Positions 1 through 11,139 of a stretch of DNA of 64,000 bases are shown one piece after another. Position 1 is the stretch's first letter. Each line of letters starts with the position of its first letter. The notes beneath the pieces are model-generated. The model was not told where the DNA came from and did not search any database. It was given only the letters and a program-made list of their open reading frames with translations. Origin of the DNA: Steromphala cineraria (taxonomy: Eukaryota; Mollusca; Gastropoda; Trochida; Trochidae); contig OU744721.1 in the NCBI GenBank assembly GCA_916613615.1, positions 55,500,747 through 55,564,746 on the forward strand. The letters run 5' to 3'. Made by a program: the position numbers and the translations under genes.

Positions 1-367
1 TGTAGACCCCATTTTCATGAAGTTGATATATTACTTAGGTTGGGGAGGAAGCATATTTGAATGTAATCGTGTCAATTCTAAGAATATTGTATGATCTTAA
101 GAGAGTTCAAATATACAAATTAAGTTTTGAAGAAAACGAATGTGGGAGAAACTGACCTTTGCGTCGTCATAATTTGTTTGCTGTTTATCCAATATGAATT
201 AATGAATGGTATGTTGTTTTCAAGACTAAGTGAAGTTGTCTAAGTAAGTTTTCTGTACCTCGCACAAGTTCATCTGCTCGAGATGATAGCGACATTCTAT
301 CATGTAAGCGTGTAGATTAATGAATAGTTCAAAAACTTTTTTAAATCTGTAACAAAACATTTACACC

Positions 368-842
368 ATCCTCGATAATCCAGCGCTTTCATTCCGATAA
401 ATCTACACTACAAGCCCTGGAAAACTTTACGGGGTTTTACCTCAAATCCAATTACCTCCCTTTACATACATGTTATCCAATCAGAAACGAAACGCAGACA
501 CCAAGTGCGTAAATAACTCGATCGTTCGCGACATCAAGTGAGTGAGTGAGTTTAACGTGTTATCAGCAATTTTTCAGCTTTTTGACACGTGGATATTGCC
601 AACCTAAAAGAGTAGACAGATCAGGGAGAAAGGGATCGAAAGGACGAGAGAAAAGGCAGAATCAAAGGCATAGTGAGAGATAGAAAGCTGGTTTTAGAAG
701 TGATCTTATTGGTTGTTAGAAAGCAAGCGTTTTGCTGAGTCATTGCAAAGGGAGGTAACTGGGTTTGAGGTTAAACCCCGTAAAGTTTTCCAGGGCTTGT
801 AGTGTAGATTTATCGGAACAAAAGTGCTGGATTATCGAGGAT
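368..842. mobile_element. Foldback/MITE-like element with ~95-bp terminal inverted repeats
   Basis: The left arm (about 368-466) begins ATCCTCGATAATCCAGC. It returns as its reverse complement at about 747-842, ending GCTGGATTATCGAGGAT. The arms include a shared stretch reading 'ccctggaaaactttacgggg' and its complement. The ~280-bp interior has no long reading frame. The structure is that of a non-autonomous foldback DNA transposon; the superfamily is not recognisable and no clean target-site duplication is evident. Confidence 0.75.
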
Positions 843-930
843 AATTTTACACAAATGTTGATACTTTTTGAAAATTTATTTTTTAATTAGGCAGTGTTTT
901 AAATTTTCTACATAAAATTTAAGCATCTTA

Positions 931-1250
931 AGGACCAGTAGCATATTTCATATTTTACATCTTTCACTAATAATTGTACGTTAATGAATGTATATATGTA
1001 ATAATATTTTGATAGTGTCAAAATTCTCTTTTCACAAACAAACCATCCATAGTCAGAGAACAAATTATGGAGATTCACATTAAGTCCATTGGCGCCATTT
1101 TTTGTGGAAGAAAAAAAGGCTGAATTTACATTATAAATCTAATTTATTACTACTTCATTTATTTTAAATACATTGTCTTCCAATTGAAACCATTTATCTT
1201 CATTTGCCTGAAATAACCTTATATCCCCCTAAAAACGTGCTACTACCCCT
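931..1250 (-). mobile_element. TTAA-type MITE (AGGGGCAG family), degenerate copy
   Basis: The interior matches the family in reverse orientation: ccatagtcagagaacaaatta, a 'ccattggcg' block, 'acattgtctt', and a right end reading aacgtgctactacccct. The left end (ggaccagtagcat) has decayed and the right TTAA has become ATAA. It is an old copy with no coding capacity. Confidence 0.8.
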
Positions 1251-1527
1251 ATAAAGCATCTCGGTTTTTTTTTAAATTACTGAAAGCCAGGCAAAAACGA
1301 TCATGTTTGTGTCATCAAAACAGCAATATTTCAAAACATTTATCCTTAGGCCATTTCAACTAATTGAAGACATTTATAGATCGAAATTACTTTGCTAAAT
1401 GACGAAAGTACTTTTGAAATGAAAAGAACTGATTTTGGAAAGTAGTATTGGTAGTGAGCAACACTTTTTGAATTTTGCAACTACATTTAAGGATAATTGT
1501 GAAACACTCTGAGTAGTGAACTTTTAA

Positions 1528-1838
1528 AGGGGCAGTAGCACGTTTTAGGGGGAATATAAGGTGATGTCAGGAAAAAGAAAATAAATGGTTCCAATCTAAA
1601 GACAATGTATCTAAACTAAATGAAGCAGTAATAAATCAAAAATATAATGTAAAGTTAAGTCATACGATTCCTTTTCTTACACAAATGAATTAAAGGTGTT
1701 CACACAAAATGGCCGCCAATGGATTTTATGGGAATCTTAATAATTTGTTCTCTGACTATGGATATTTGGTTTGAGCAATAACGTACAATTATCAGTGAAA
1801 AATTGAAAATATAAAATTGTCAAAAAACTACTGCCCCT
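1528..1838 (+). mobile_element. TTAA-type MITE (AGGGGCAG family)
   Basis: The element is bounded by TTAA at 1524-1527 and 1839-1842. The left end is AGGGGCAGTAGCACG; the right end is a worn complement (actactgcccct). The interior carries the family marks 'aaggtgatgtcagg', 'aaaatggccgccaatgg' and 'ctctgactatgga'. A TTAA target duplication with short inverted repeats fits a piggyBac-like mobilisation mode, but the terminal bases are not classic piggyBac, so the class is inferred. Confidence 0.88.
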
Positions 1839-1842
1839 TTAA

Positions 1843-2514
1843 AATCAATACTCTTCCACAGTCGAACTGTAGTTTCATAATTCTACCAAAAATCAAAGTT
1901 TGTCTTCTTATACCTGATAATATTATGTTGAAATGTCATCTAAAATATATTTTTAAATTTCTTTCTAAGAATTGCAATCCATACTTATTCTTTAAATTGA
2001 TAACATTGCTTTGACAATGATACTCTTGCCATGTTTTGACTGGCACCCATACTTAAGTGCAAACGAGAACTAATGTGTTTGTCTTTCCTAATGCATTTAA
2101 TATGAATGGTCAGAGTTTAATTAGGTATTGTTCTTGGTCACCAAAAGGTCAATGGCCCAATTTCCATCCTTATTTCGCCTTTGGGACTATAAATGGAAAT
2201 GGACGGATGACTCAAGATATAGAATCTGTCCTTAGAGTCATTAGTGCCTTAGGAAGATGAATTACAGACAGTAATCATAAACATTTATAACACATATAAG
2301 GTGTGATATTATACCATGAATAATGTATCAAGTCCCTCGAATAGAAATATTTGATGAACTATCAATTTGCTTATCATTATCTATGTCAATTCATGTCAAA
2401 TTTGAAAACAAATCGTACATTGGATTTTTCTTAAAATGTCCATGATCCTTGTAATTCTTCTTAAAATCTGTTCATTTGTCAATAAATGTTCTTGGTCACA
2501 ATCTCTATTTACAG
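1843..2514. other. Intron or upstream sequence of the opsin gene, no supported exon
   Basis: The sequence is AT-rich. A 67-codon open frame at 2057-2260 (+) has no opsin features: no TM5-like hydrophobic run and no ECL2 cysteine context. It is not flanked by convincing splice sites in a usable phase. The opsin exons coding TM1-TM5 are not visible here and probably lie upstream of the window. Confidence 0.5.
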
Positions 2515-2620
2515 ATTCGAAATATGTCTCGTAGTAGTCTATGGGCTGTAAACAGTAGGATGTCTCGGAAGCAGCAGCTGTTGGAGAGGAAGATGTTGAA
2601 GACGGCTTTCACGTTGGTTG
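2515..2620 (+). CDS. Opsin, penultimate coding exon (loop 3 to start of TM6)
   Basis: This is a 106-nt exon between acceptor atttacag (ending 2514) and donor gtgagt (2621). It reads without stops as 35 codons plus one base, ending ERKMLKTAFTLV. The split GCT codon joins it in phase to the next exon, giving KTAFTLVAVYIFSWTPY. This is the cytoplasmic end of TM6 of a rhodopsin-type GPCR, where basic residues of loop 3 meet the helix that moves on activation. Ten or so basic residues precede it, as expected for a G-protein-contacting loop. The upstream exons with the DRY motif and TM1-TM5 are missing from the window, so this is a partial gene. The exon call rests on splice sites, phase and the joined motif. 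Confidence 0.88.
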
Positions 2621-3038
2621 GTGAGTAAATAGAGATAATGTGGATTATTCTTCTTTGCCTTTGAACATTCATGGCATATTGATTGATCAATCTGAACACC
2701 CCAAAGATAAGTAAATGAATCAAATACACAGTGGAATCTTGATATACTATTTTGCTATTCAACGTATCAATAACTATTCAGAGTCCATAATGAATCTGCT
2801 TAAGAGAAAACTTAAGACGTTTAAGATTCAATTATGTGCATAAAAACTGTCATCATTAATAAATAAGATTAAGATATATGGTAAATCGGAAAGATACACA
2901 AAATCCCTCCATTTATTAAAGTGCTTATGTGAGGAACCTCGACGTACTTATTCAAGTATATAATGATGACTATGAAATAAGTACAACTGATCAACATAAT
3001 TTCAACAATCTAAACAGTATTTCTAAATGAATTTTCAG
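2621..3038 (+). other. Last intron of the opsin gene
   Basis: The 418-bp AT-rich phase-1 intron runs from gtgagt at 2621 to a ttttcag acceptor ending 3038. No repeat or regulatory element is recognised inside it. Confidence 0.8.
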
Positions 3039-3490
3039 CTGTGTACATCTTCTCGTGGACACCTTACACAGTTGTGTCCTTCTTATCAGCGTTCGGACCA
3101 GCTGATATCATCTCCCCCTTAATGGCAACTCTTCCAGCCATTGTTGCCAAATGTTCTGGGTTGTGGAATCCCTTTGTCTATGTTGGAACTAATGCTCAAT
3201 TCAGGAATGCCTTCTGTGAACTTGTTCGATGCTCGAAGGTGAAGGACACTAGTGACCAGTTTGAATGCAAGACAGAACATTCCACGGATAAGGAGACCAG
3301 AAGAGGTTATAGTACTGTAGATATCGGCAATGGAACTTCTAAAGCGAGTCTGTTAGCAGCGACTCCTGTATCCCAAAAGGAGGTTCATATTTACCATCAA
3401 GGGACGTCAACAGACGAACTCTCCAATTCTCATTCTGCAGAGAACGGACATGCTCAATCAGAATGTGTAGAGTTGAAAGATTTGAACTGA
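3039..3490 (+). CDS. Opsin, terminal coding exon (TM6-TM7 and cytoplasmic tail)
   Basis: The exon completes TM6 (FSWTPYTVVSF), extracellular loop 3, and TM7 with the motif AKCSGLWNPFVYV. The lysine (codon 3149-3151) is in the position that binds retinal through a Schiff base, so the product should be a light-sensing or photoisomerase-type opsin in photoreceptor membranes. NPxxY is present as NPFVY. It is followed by NAQFR, the NxQ triad type of ciliary opsins and xenopsins; rhabdomeric opsins have HPK there. A cysteine in ELVRCSK is a likely palmitoylation site. The remaining ~80 tail residues are rich in Ser and Thr (phosphorylation and arrestin sites), and the frame ends at a TGA at 3488-3490. 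Xenopsin is the best guess for a lophotrochozoan, but the subgroup cannot be fixed from the last third of the protein. Confidence 0.92.
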
Positions 3491-3528
3491 ACACAATCTG
3501 AACTATTGCACAATCAAGAGTCGGGACA

Positions 3529-3873
3529 TTCTCTCCCCACAGAGGCAGATCAAGTCATGAAGTGTTGATACAGCCCCTGTACTGTTACGCCGAAATCCGT
3601 GGATTCCTGGCGGACAAAATTTGCACTACAATTCATTTGAATTTCTTTAGGAAATGACAACGCTTCTTGCATTGAAAGAGTGGGTCATATCACAAAGCTT
3701 TTGTCATGATTCAGTAGCCAAAATGATAATTTTAGAACAGCGTCGCTGATTACACAACTAACTTCGATTGCCTCCAATCAGGCATCTCCAATTCTATCCC
3801 ACAAAGTCGGCGTAATAGAACAGAGGCTATTTCAACATTTCATGACTTGATCTGCCTCCGTGGTGAGGGAATG
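3529..3873. mobile_element. MITE with CTCTCCCCACAGAGGCAGATC ends, copy 1
   Basis: The left terminus reads tctccccacagaggcagatc...tcatgaa.tgttgatacag; the right terminus is its complement (tttcatgacttgatctgcctc). The ~70-bp inverted repeats flank an interior with 'acagcgtcgctgatt' and 'gattgcctccaatcag'. It sits 38 bp after the opsin stop, so it lies in or next to the opsin 3' UTR. Related copies lie at 55439-55640 and 57192-57549. Confidence 0.82.
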
Positions 3874-4181
3874 GAGTCTGGACGAATGATTGTGGATAAA
3901 GATTGCTCAAGAACAAATTAGTTTCCATAACAAACATGAATTCTGTTGCAAGTCAGCTTGTTTCCTAACATTTCATTTTATGATTTTGATTTATCATGTT
4001 TCAAGCGAGTATTTTACTGATATCGTCCCTGGAAACATCTGTTTTAAAGGCTCAAAATACTGAATGCTATTTGATTAAATCTAGGTTGTTACGTCAGCGA
4101 CAGTGTTTCAAACATAATTTGAACTGTTAAAAGGAAACCTTGAGTCCTTTCAACACAATATGATAAGAACAGATTACTTAA

Positions 4182-4510
4182 AGGGACAGTAGCACGTTTT
4201 TTAGGGGAATATGTCAGGAAAATGAAAATAAATGAAAAACAATGTATTTGAATTAAATGAAGCATTAATAAATCAAACATATAATGTAATGTTCAGCCAT
4301 GTGATTTCCTTTTCTTACACAAAATGAATTAAAGGTACTCACACTAAAATGACCGCCAATTGACTTTATGTAAATATTTATCATTTGTTCCCTGAATATG
4401 GATGATTGGTTTGTGTAATTAGATTGTGCACACTATCAAAATAATACATTTAGCATTAACGTACAATGATCAGTGAATAATTGAAAATTGAGAAACGTGC
4501 TACTGTCCCT
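4182..4510 (+). mobile_element. TTAA-type MITE (AGGGGCAG family)
   Basis: TTAA flanks at 4178-4181 and 4511-4514. Ends are AGGGACAGTAGCACG and CGTGCTACTGTCCCT, with matching compensatory changes in both termini. The interior includes AATAAA at 4227-4232, in the same direction as the opsin gene, about 740 bp after its stop codon. Confidence 0.88.
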
Positions 4511-4835
4511 TTAAAAATACCGTGCTTTACCTCTGTTAGAAGAGCATGATATCAATTTAAGCTATTGTGTTATCTAAAAAGATGAAATCTTCACATTTGT
4601 ATGTGGGTTTTTATGAACTTTTTGGTTTCAAACTTCAAATAATTCGGACAGGTAAAATATATGCCTAGGAAATACGTCTCTAAAGCATTTATCTTGTTTT
4701 GTCATTTGTGAAAAAATGTCCTGCAGATATTTGTTATTGGCCAGTGTCGTGAATACAGTTATATACACATAAATGTTGTAATTATGAAATGATGTAACAT
4801 CGTCGTCTTCAGGAGATAGGATTATATACACACTG

Positions 4836-5254
4836 TGTATAACCGTACACCGGAACTAGCGAGGTGTACGGCGGAGAAATGTTGCTAGCGAGGAGCCGAA
4901 ATAGAAAGTTAGGTAATATTTGACTTCATAACTCTCAAATAATCAACATCATGTGGTAATTTTAGCACACTTACTTAGTAAAATGTATGTGCTTGTCATT
5001 CTGTATCCAAGGGACAGTAACAATGACAGTTGCGAGTAATGCTGTTGTTAGTAACATATTTGCTATCTCTGACCATGAACAGGATATGACATTAAATAGT
5101 TATGTCTCGGAAAGCTATTGACATGATAATAACATAGAAAAAGTTGATGAAACGGCGATGATTGCTTTTTAAGTGATCCCGTTTGCGATCACGCTCCTCG
5201 CTAGCAACATTTCTCCGCCGTACACCTCGCAAGTTCCGGTGTACGGTTATATAC
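4836..5254. mobile_element. DNA transposon remnant with 61-bp terminal inverted repeats
   Basis: The left repeat (4836-4896) contains ccgtacaccggaactagcga and aaatgttgctagcgaggagc. The right repeat (5193-5254) is its near-perfect complement. Each repeat contains a smaller palindrome, CCGTACACC...GGTGTACGG, so each end can fold by itself. The 296-bp interior has only a chance 82-codon frame. A single arm of the same family occurs at about 56568-56630. Confidence 0.8.
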
Positions 5255-5262
5255 AGTGATAC

Positions 5263-6315
5263 ACACTCATTGGCAAAACAAACGTCATTCCACGATTGGG
5301 TTTTAGTCCACGATTGATAAATAGGCATAACAATATACAACTTATATTCATGTAAACTAAATTATTAATTTTAATACACTATCTGTTTAGCTTTCTGAAA
5401 TACATGTTTCTAAGAGTTGCTGTTCTTTAATCTCCTTTTTAAAAACGAGATAGGACTCTAAAAATTGCAAGGAGGTATTTCATATTGAGAACGTCTTTGC
5501 TCATCTAATTTCGACATCGACATCGAGTCAAAACTTCGAACATATTTTGAAAAATACTTTTTTGATCCCAAACTGAACTTAAACAGAAATAAAAATGAAA
5601 GTATTTTCTCTGAAATCTGATGGTGTATAAAATTGGAAAACTACAGTCCATGTGCCTATTAAGGGGATTAAGTGTGTTGCCTTCCTCTAACAGGGGTATC
5701 TGTTGAGAACGTGATGACGTTCTTTTATTCTTGAGTTATATGTTTTGTTTTGTATAATTACCATCTAAAATTTTGAAAATTAATTCCACTATTGAGATAA
5801 CGTATGATTGATGTTGTGCTTTGAACATCCGGTGCATTGTGGGGAATCAACTGTTTACAAAATGGCTTTCACTTATGTGTTGTGCTGGGTAAACTTTCAG
5901 CCATGTTTTCGTATAGAATTAAACAAAGAACTAATCACAATACCCCTGAACATGTGATAGATCATATGTATGTCATTAATTATGTGCATGTTTTTTTTAT
6001 TATTTTCTTATTTCTTATTAACTATATCATTTGTGTTATGTGTTTAACAATGCAAATTACATATGTTTATTAGTTCAAGTTTATTGCATGTCAAATTTAC
6101 ATTAATACGTAACTTATAATTACACTTGTTTGAAAAATGATAATACCATAAGTTATGTTAACTGCACGTCTTTTACAATTTCAATTGAAAACTTGTCATA
6201 ACTTAGGGCTACATATGTAAGACGTTTTGAAGATTTTTCACATTATTAATCACCCCGCTGTTAAATAAACTACAAAGTTTAAACTACTCTTTAATAACAT
6301 CTCGGGCTGACCGAA
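5263..6315. other. Intergenic AT-rich sequence, nothing recognised
   Basis: No splice-bounded frame, tandem array or terminal inverted repeat was found. Short ATG-initiated frames such as 5837-6073 are AT-driven and lack protein-like composition. Confidence 0.5.
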
Positions 6316-6320
6316 CAACT

Positions 6321-6381
6321 TGGCGTCAGAGTGACGTCATAATAGTTAAGCATGATGTCATAATCATTAAGCATGACGTCA
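6321..6381. promoter_or_regulatory. Cluster of CRE-like sites on a 21-bp pitch
   Basis: TGACGTCA occurs at 6332-6339 and 6374-6381, TGATGTCA at 6353-6360, and a weaker TGGCGTCA at 6321-6328. Starts are separated by 11, 21 and 21 bp, about one and two helical turns. TGACGTCA is the established CREB/ATF palindrome. The spacing arises from a 21-bp repeat ending TTAAGCA. No gene with a recognisable promoter lies close by, so function is only inferred. Confidence 0.45.
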
Positions 6382-9300
6382 CAATGTTAGCGGGACGACA
6401 GAAATGGCCATGTCGTGGAATGTAAGAGTAATAAATAAATACCAAACTCAGTCCAGTTTAATAAAATTTCTATGAAACTCCTAAGTGGTATCGGTATTAA
6501 ATTCGCTTTCGCTCGTTAAATACCAAACCACTCATTCGTTTCATAACATATGTTCAAACGGGACGTCGCTAAGTTTTGTCAATGTATATGGCATTAAGGT
6601 TCGTGTCTAAGCAAAATGTTTGGTCTTGAAAGAGATGGTTGTCTTTTTAAGCTTGGTAAATATAAATCATATTCTAATACAAACGTAAGTGCTTGTGTTA
6701 TTTTGAGCATGTGTAGTATCAATACATAACATTTCATAAATGTATGTATCACATTGACGTGAAGCATTGTGTTATGTATGCATTAACAACGAAGCTAATG
6801 GATAGAGTAAGCCATTGTCACAGTTAAAGCACCAAAGTAAAAATAAATCGATGTTCTTGCATTATATCTATTCTTCTCGAGTTCTGAGTTTCGTGTTCGT
6901 ACACGTGCCTTGCTCAAAATATGATATCATATCAATCATATCATTTCATATCATATACAATACAAAGTGTATCATATTTCATAATATCATATTTCTGACT
7001 ATTTCGAAGTCTTTATTATCAATGAAAAGAAAAATGGGTAAATTAGATATTTTTAAGTTGACATGACGTGCCTGTCTTCTTTCAGTACGCGACGACGTGC
7101 ATATGTCTCCTTCAAGTTTGAAACACTGGCTCATTCAAGGCTTGCTGTATTGCTCCAAAATTCGTAGCTTCAGTGCAGTGCCCTTGATGATAAGAAGAAA
7201 TCAGAATACCGCTGAAAATACTGCGTCAGTTGCAACAGCGTTAAAGCTAGAGAGCCAGTGTGTAACGTTGTTCTAGTTATGGTATAGAAACGATGCTTGT
7301 GTTTGCTTTCATTATCCACGCTTTATAATACCTGATCAAAGTCATCAGATAAATTTATTTGGTTGAATTTAAATGTATTTAACTTTAACTTATGGTTATT
7401 TATCGATGGTTGTATAAAAGAAAAAATATTCCCTCAATCGAGTGATGGTGAAGTGTATTCATAATGATATCAACCGATTCAAAGCAGTATTTTCATCAAA
7501 AGTTAACATCCTTTCAGGCGAGTTACCATCGCAAAGTTCATATCTTCATCCGATTTGCGACGCAAATTTTCTTCTATCCTTGTCTTCCGTTCTAACATTT
7601 GATAATGTTGAGATTGATTCTCAGTAATATAATCACTAAACTTTCTTTACAAATATTTCTTTAAGAAGAAAACCAATGGTAAACACTTTATGTTCTAAAC
7701 TATGTGTTGATTAAAGAGAAGTAATCATTTATCAGGAAGTATATAATACTCACAGGATGTGTTTTAAGTTTTGTGTTTAGTGGGGGAGTAACATTAGCTA
7801 TGTGGCACACTTTTTAGTGTAAGGATTTCTCACCAATTCGATTCTATTTGAATGACATTAGATGATTCACAATATCTGCTATTATATGGATACCTGAATT
7901 GGTAGCGAGGAAACCTTAGGGCTTAGTGAACAATATGTGAACCAATATACTGATATAAAAATATACGAATATAATACTAAAAGCAGCATTTCGTGTTGTC
8001 GAGTTATCATAAAGTATACCCTGAAGATGTATTAAGAGATCAATTTGTCAAAATATTTGATGGCAAGGGAATAGCAACTCGTTGATGACGGCATTTCATT
8101 ACACTTTTCATTGCATTTTTGCAATTAAATATTTTATTTTCGCTACACAACCTAACAACGTTGCTTTTCACTACATTTCGATACCTTTTGAATTCGTGAC
8201 ATTTCAAGTTGAACGAGTTTCTGCTTCACTGTTTTGATAGCAAATAAAGGCGTTACAAATAAAGATGTCATATTACGGCCTCATGGGTATAAATTAAAAT
8301 TGATTTGTTCTAAATCTTTGGAGACAGATTGACATCGGTATCACATGAGACGGAAATCCTACCTGGTGATTAAATAATCTTTTTTATCTCCCGGATTATT
8401 AAACAAACAGTGATTGCTTTACGAACTGTTCTTCATCAGAGCTGATATTGATTCGTTACCCGAAACTTTCATGTCATATGATATTTACTCAGGGTAGTGA
8501 TAATTGTCAGGGGATATCAATTTGTATTGTTTGCCGTGTCAAACAAGCGATATGGACGCACAGTTAAGTAAATTTACATTGGTTTTTCTTTGATTTTCGT
8601 TGTTTTTTGTACTAAGAATTGTCTTGATTTCTTCCTTTAAAGTTTATTGTTTAAAATCATAACCTCCTAATATTTCTGAGGCCCATCTTCACAACGATCC
8701 GGGGGAAACGAGAATATACCCTTCTGTCAATTCTTGACATCACGGGCCATATTTTCTGTACTAGCAAGTTAAATAGACCAATCAGTGGCAACCAGAATAT
8801 AGATATTTATTTTATTCACTTCTTTTTGTTTACTGTTCTTCTGAGAGACCCTAATTTTCGGGGGGTTTTTTTCAACTATAACAGAGAGCGTCAAGAGCTT
8901 ATCCTTTTAATTTGATGTTAAATGATGGTCTTTGATTGTAAAGCTTAAGTTCTACCCCTAATCTTTTGGTATAGCCACCCAAAAACAATGATTCAAAATA
9001 AGATAAAGAATTCGAAAGGCGAATGGCAGATGACAAACGACGAGCAATAAAAGGCGAAATTGCTGTTCGTCAACCAAAAAGCACAAAAATATGAATGACA
9101 AAAAGGATATAAATTCGCTTTTTGTCAACCAAATAGCAAAACAACATGAATGACGACTATCAAATAAATTTGCTTTTCGTACATCGAAAGGCGAATGATG
9201 AGTAGCAAATAACAGTCTTTTTTTCTGGTTGTCAAATCAAAATCTTGTGAAAGGAATGTCCGCTGTCGTGTAACTATAATGCTTATCACTCATCAAACGA

Positions 9301-9657
9301 AGACATGATTTGCAAAAATATTTTCAACCAAACTGTCTCAATACATATCATGATTAAAGCCTATCCTTTTTCAAAGATTCAAAGCATAGACGTATTTTAC
9401 CCCCTCTCATAATGTATTGTGTGATCAATTGATTCAACTTAAAGTTTGAATTATTTCTTGCATTGAAAATAATTGTTCAAGCAGATCATCATATCAAATG
9501 TATGGTATTTTTTGTTTGACATTTTATTTAAGGATTGATGTTCAAATGTATAAAAAGCGATGTAAAAACTTTTTACGGATAGAAACGTTATTTGTAAAAT
9601 ATCAACACTGTAATTATTGCGTCCACCAGTTAAAACATTAACTATTGTAAATAATGT
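6382..9657. other. Intergenic sequence with low-complexity patches
   Basis: About 6500-6530 carries a small inverted repeat (ggtattaaattcgc / cgttaaatacc). About 6918-6992 is a run of ATATC-type simple sequence. About 9005-9215 contains four loose repeats of a 'ggcgaatg..gatgacaaa' motif. No supported gene is seen, and open frames at 6815 and 7442 are short and unsupported. Confidence 0.45.
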
Positions 9658-9692
9658 GGGGGGGGGGGGGGGGGGGGGGGGGAGAGAGAGAA
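9658..9692 (+). repeat. Poly-G run of 25 followed by (AG)5
   Basis: The run of 25 consecutive G bases (9658-9682) runs into agagagagag. In such AT-rich surroundings a pure G tract is exceptional. It can form a G-quadruplex, and its exact length is liable to sequencing error. Confidence 0.9.
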
Positions 9693-9889
9693 TGCGGTAA
9701 AGTATGTCATGAAATACTGCCTAATCCTATAAATAACCATCGAAATGCTAAATATTCAAGGAAAGTGGAAATACTTACTTTTTTACGTTGTGGCAACAAT
9801 AAATTTTGATCGATATCGGAATAAAAGTTATTGATCCTTTCCTTATATGCTACATACAAGTTCAAAGTTATATCGATAAATTGATTTAA

Positions 9890-10245
9890 AGGGGCAGTAG
9901 CACGTTTTTAGGGGAAATATAAGGTGATGTCAGGAAAATGAAATTTAATGGTTCCAATTGAAAGACAATGTATTTGAACTAAATGGAGCAGTAATAATTC
10001 AAATACATAACGTAAAGGTTAGCCATGTGATTCGTTTTTCTAACACAAAATGAATTAAAGGTGTTCACATAAAATGGCCGCCAATGGATTTTATGAGAAT
10101 CTTCATACTTTGTCCTCTGACTATAGATGATTGGCTTGTGTAATAAGATTTTTGACACTGTCAAAATAATACATTTAGCATTAACTTACAATTATCAGTG
10201 AAAATTTTAAAATGTAAAATTATCAAAAAACGTGCTACTGCCCCT
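9890..10245 (+). mobile_element. TTAA-type MITE (AGGGGCAG family), well preserved
   Basis: TTAA flanks at 9886-9889 and 10246-10249. Both termini (AGGGGCAGTAGCACGTTTTT and its complement) are intact. At 356 bp this copy gives the family's near-consensus length. There is no reading frame of note. Confidence 0.93.
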
Positions 10246-10573
10246 TTAAATGTAAATTTAATTCATCACATATAATTGTACGGATTTGAAAGTTGCAATT
10301 CACACTTACTGGACAGGTCACCAGTAACTGAACCTTGATCAATCAACTGATGCCAACATCACGCCATCATCTTACAGTTGGAAGTGTTATTGTTCTCTCC
10401 GGAATGTGAGAAATATGGACAGTTTGGTGGTTCTGTGTAAAATCAATTCAATCTACATTTTTTTATGTCGATTCGAGTTCTTTATGACAGAGTTACATCA
10501 TTTGAAATTAAATTATGTCTGTAGTTGATATGAACATATTTTCTCAAAATGTATTTTCAAAGTCAAGTGAAAT

Positions 10574-10740
10574 TTTTTTTTTCAGTATTAGAGGCCTCGA
10601 GGCCCAGAGTATAAAGCGTATACAACAATTTAGTTGTACTGAGTCAATACACATACATACAAAAGCTACTTTACATAAGGGTACTTATACGATACTGTTT
10701 ATTATACGTTGCTTGAAAGTGGACACGTAAAGCCACACGA
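10574..10740 (-). mobile_element. Non-LTR retrotransposon 3' tail fragment
   Basis: Read on the minus strand the segment ends with a GGCCTCGAGGCC palindrome, then ctctaatactg and a poly-A stretch. This is the layout seen at 21080-21130 (GGCCTGTGGCC then tcagtattgaataaa). It is probably the 3' UTR of a CR1/L2-like LINE, inferred from similarity between the copies in this window. Confidence 0.45.
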
Positions 10741-11139
10741 AGAAGCAGAGTGATCATCTTATCGGAAATATAAAACAGGATGTAGGGACCTACATGGTCG
10801 CGCTTAGCGCTTTGTAGCTGCTATGAAAGTACACTTCCTTCAGGGTACTAATTGTGAGTAGCGCCCTGAGCATGCTATTGGATGGAAAGTGCGCGATAAA
10901 AATATGTAGATACATAGGGATCGAGGGACCGAGTCGGAGTTTATCGATTCTTGAATGATCATAAACTGATCATTTAATTTGATAAATTGCAAATATTGAA
11001 TGGCAGGGATAGCCTGAAAAGGGATTGTAAAATATATGTGGCTTGTCACTTATAAACTACCCTCCGTAATCCAAAAATTCATTATTGAGTCCAACCACAT
11101 TCTTCCATTTAGAAACATCACAAAACACATCTTATTTTT

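Noticed and set aside
2057..2260. 67-codon frame upstream of the opsin exons as a possible opsin exon
   Set aside because: No transmembrane segment, no ECL2 pattern and no matching splice phase.
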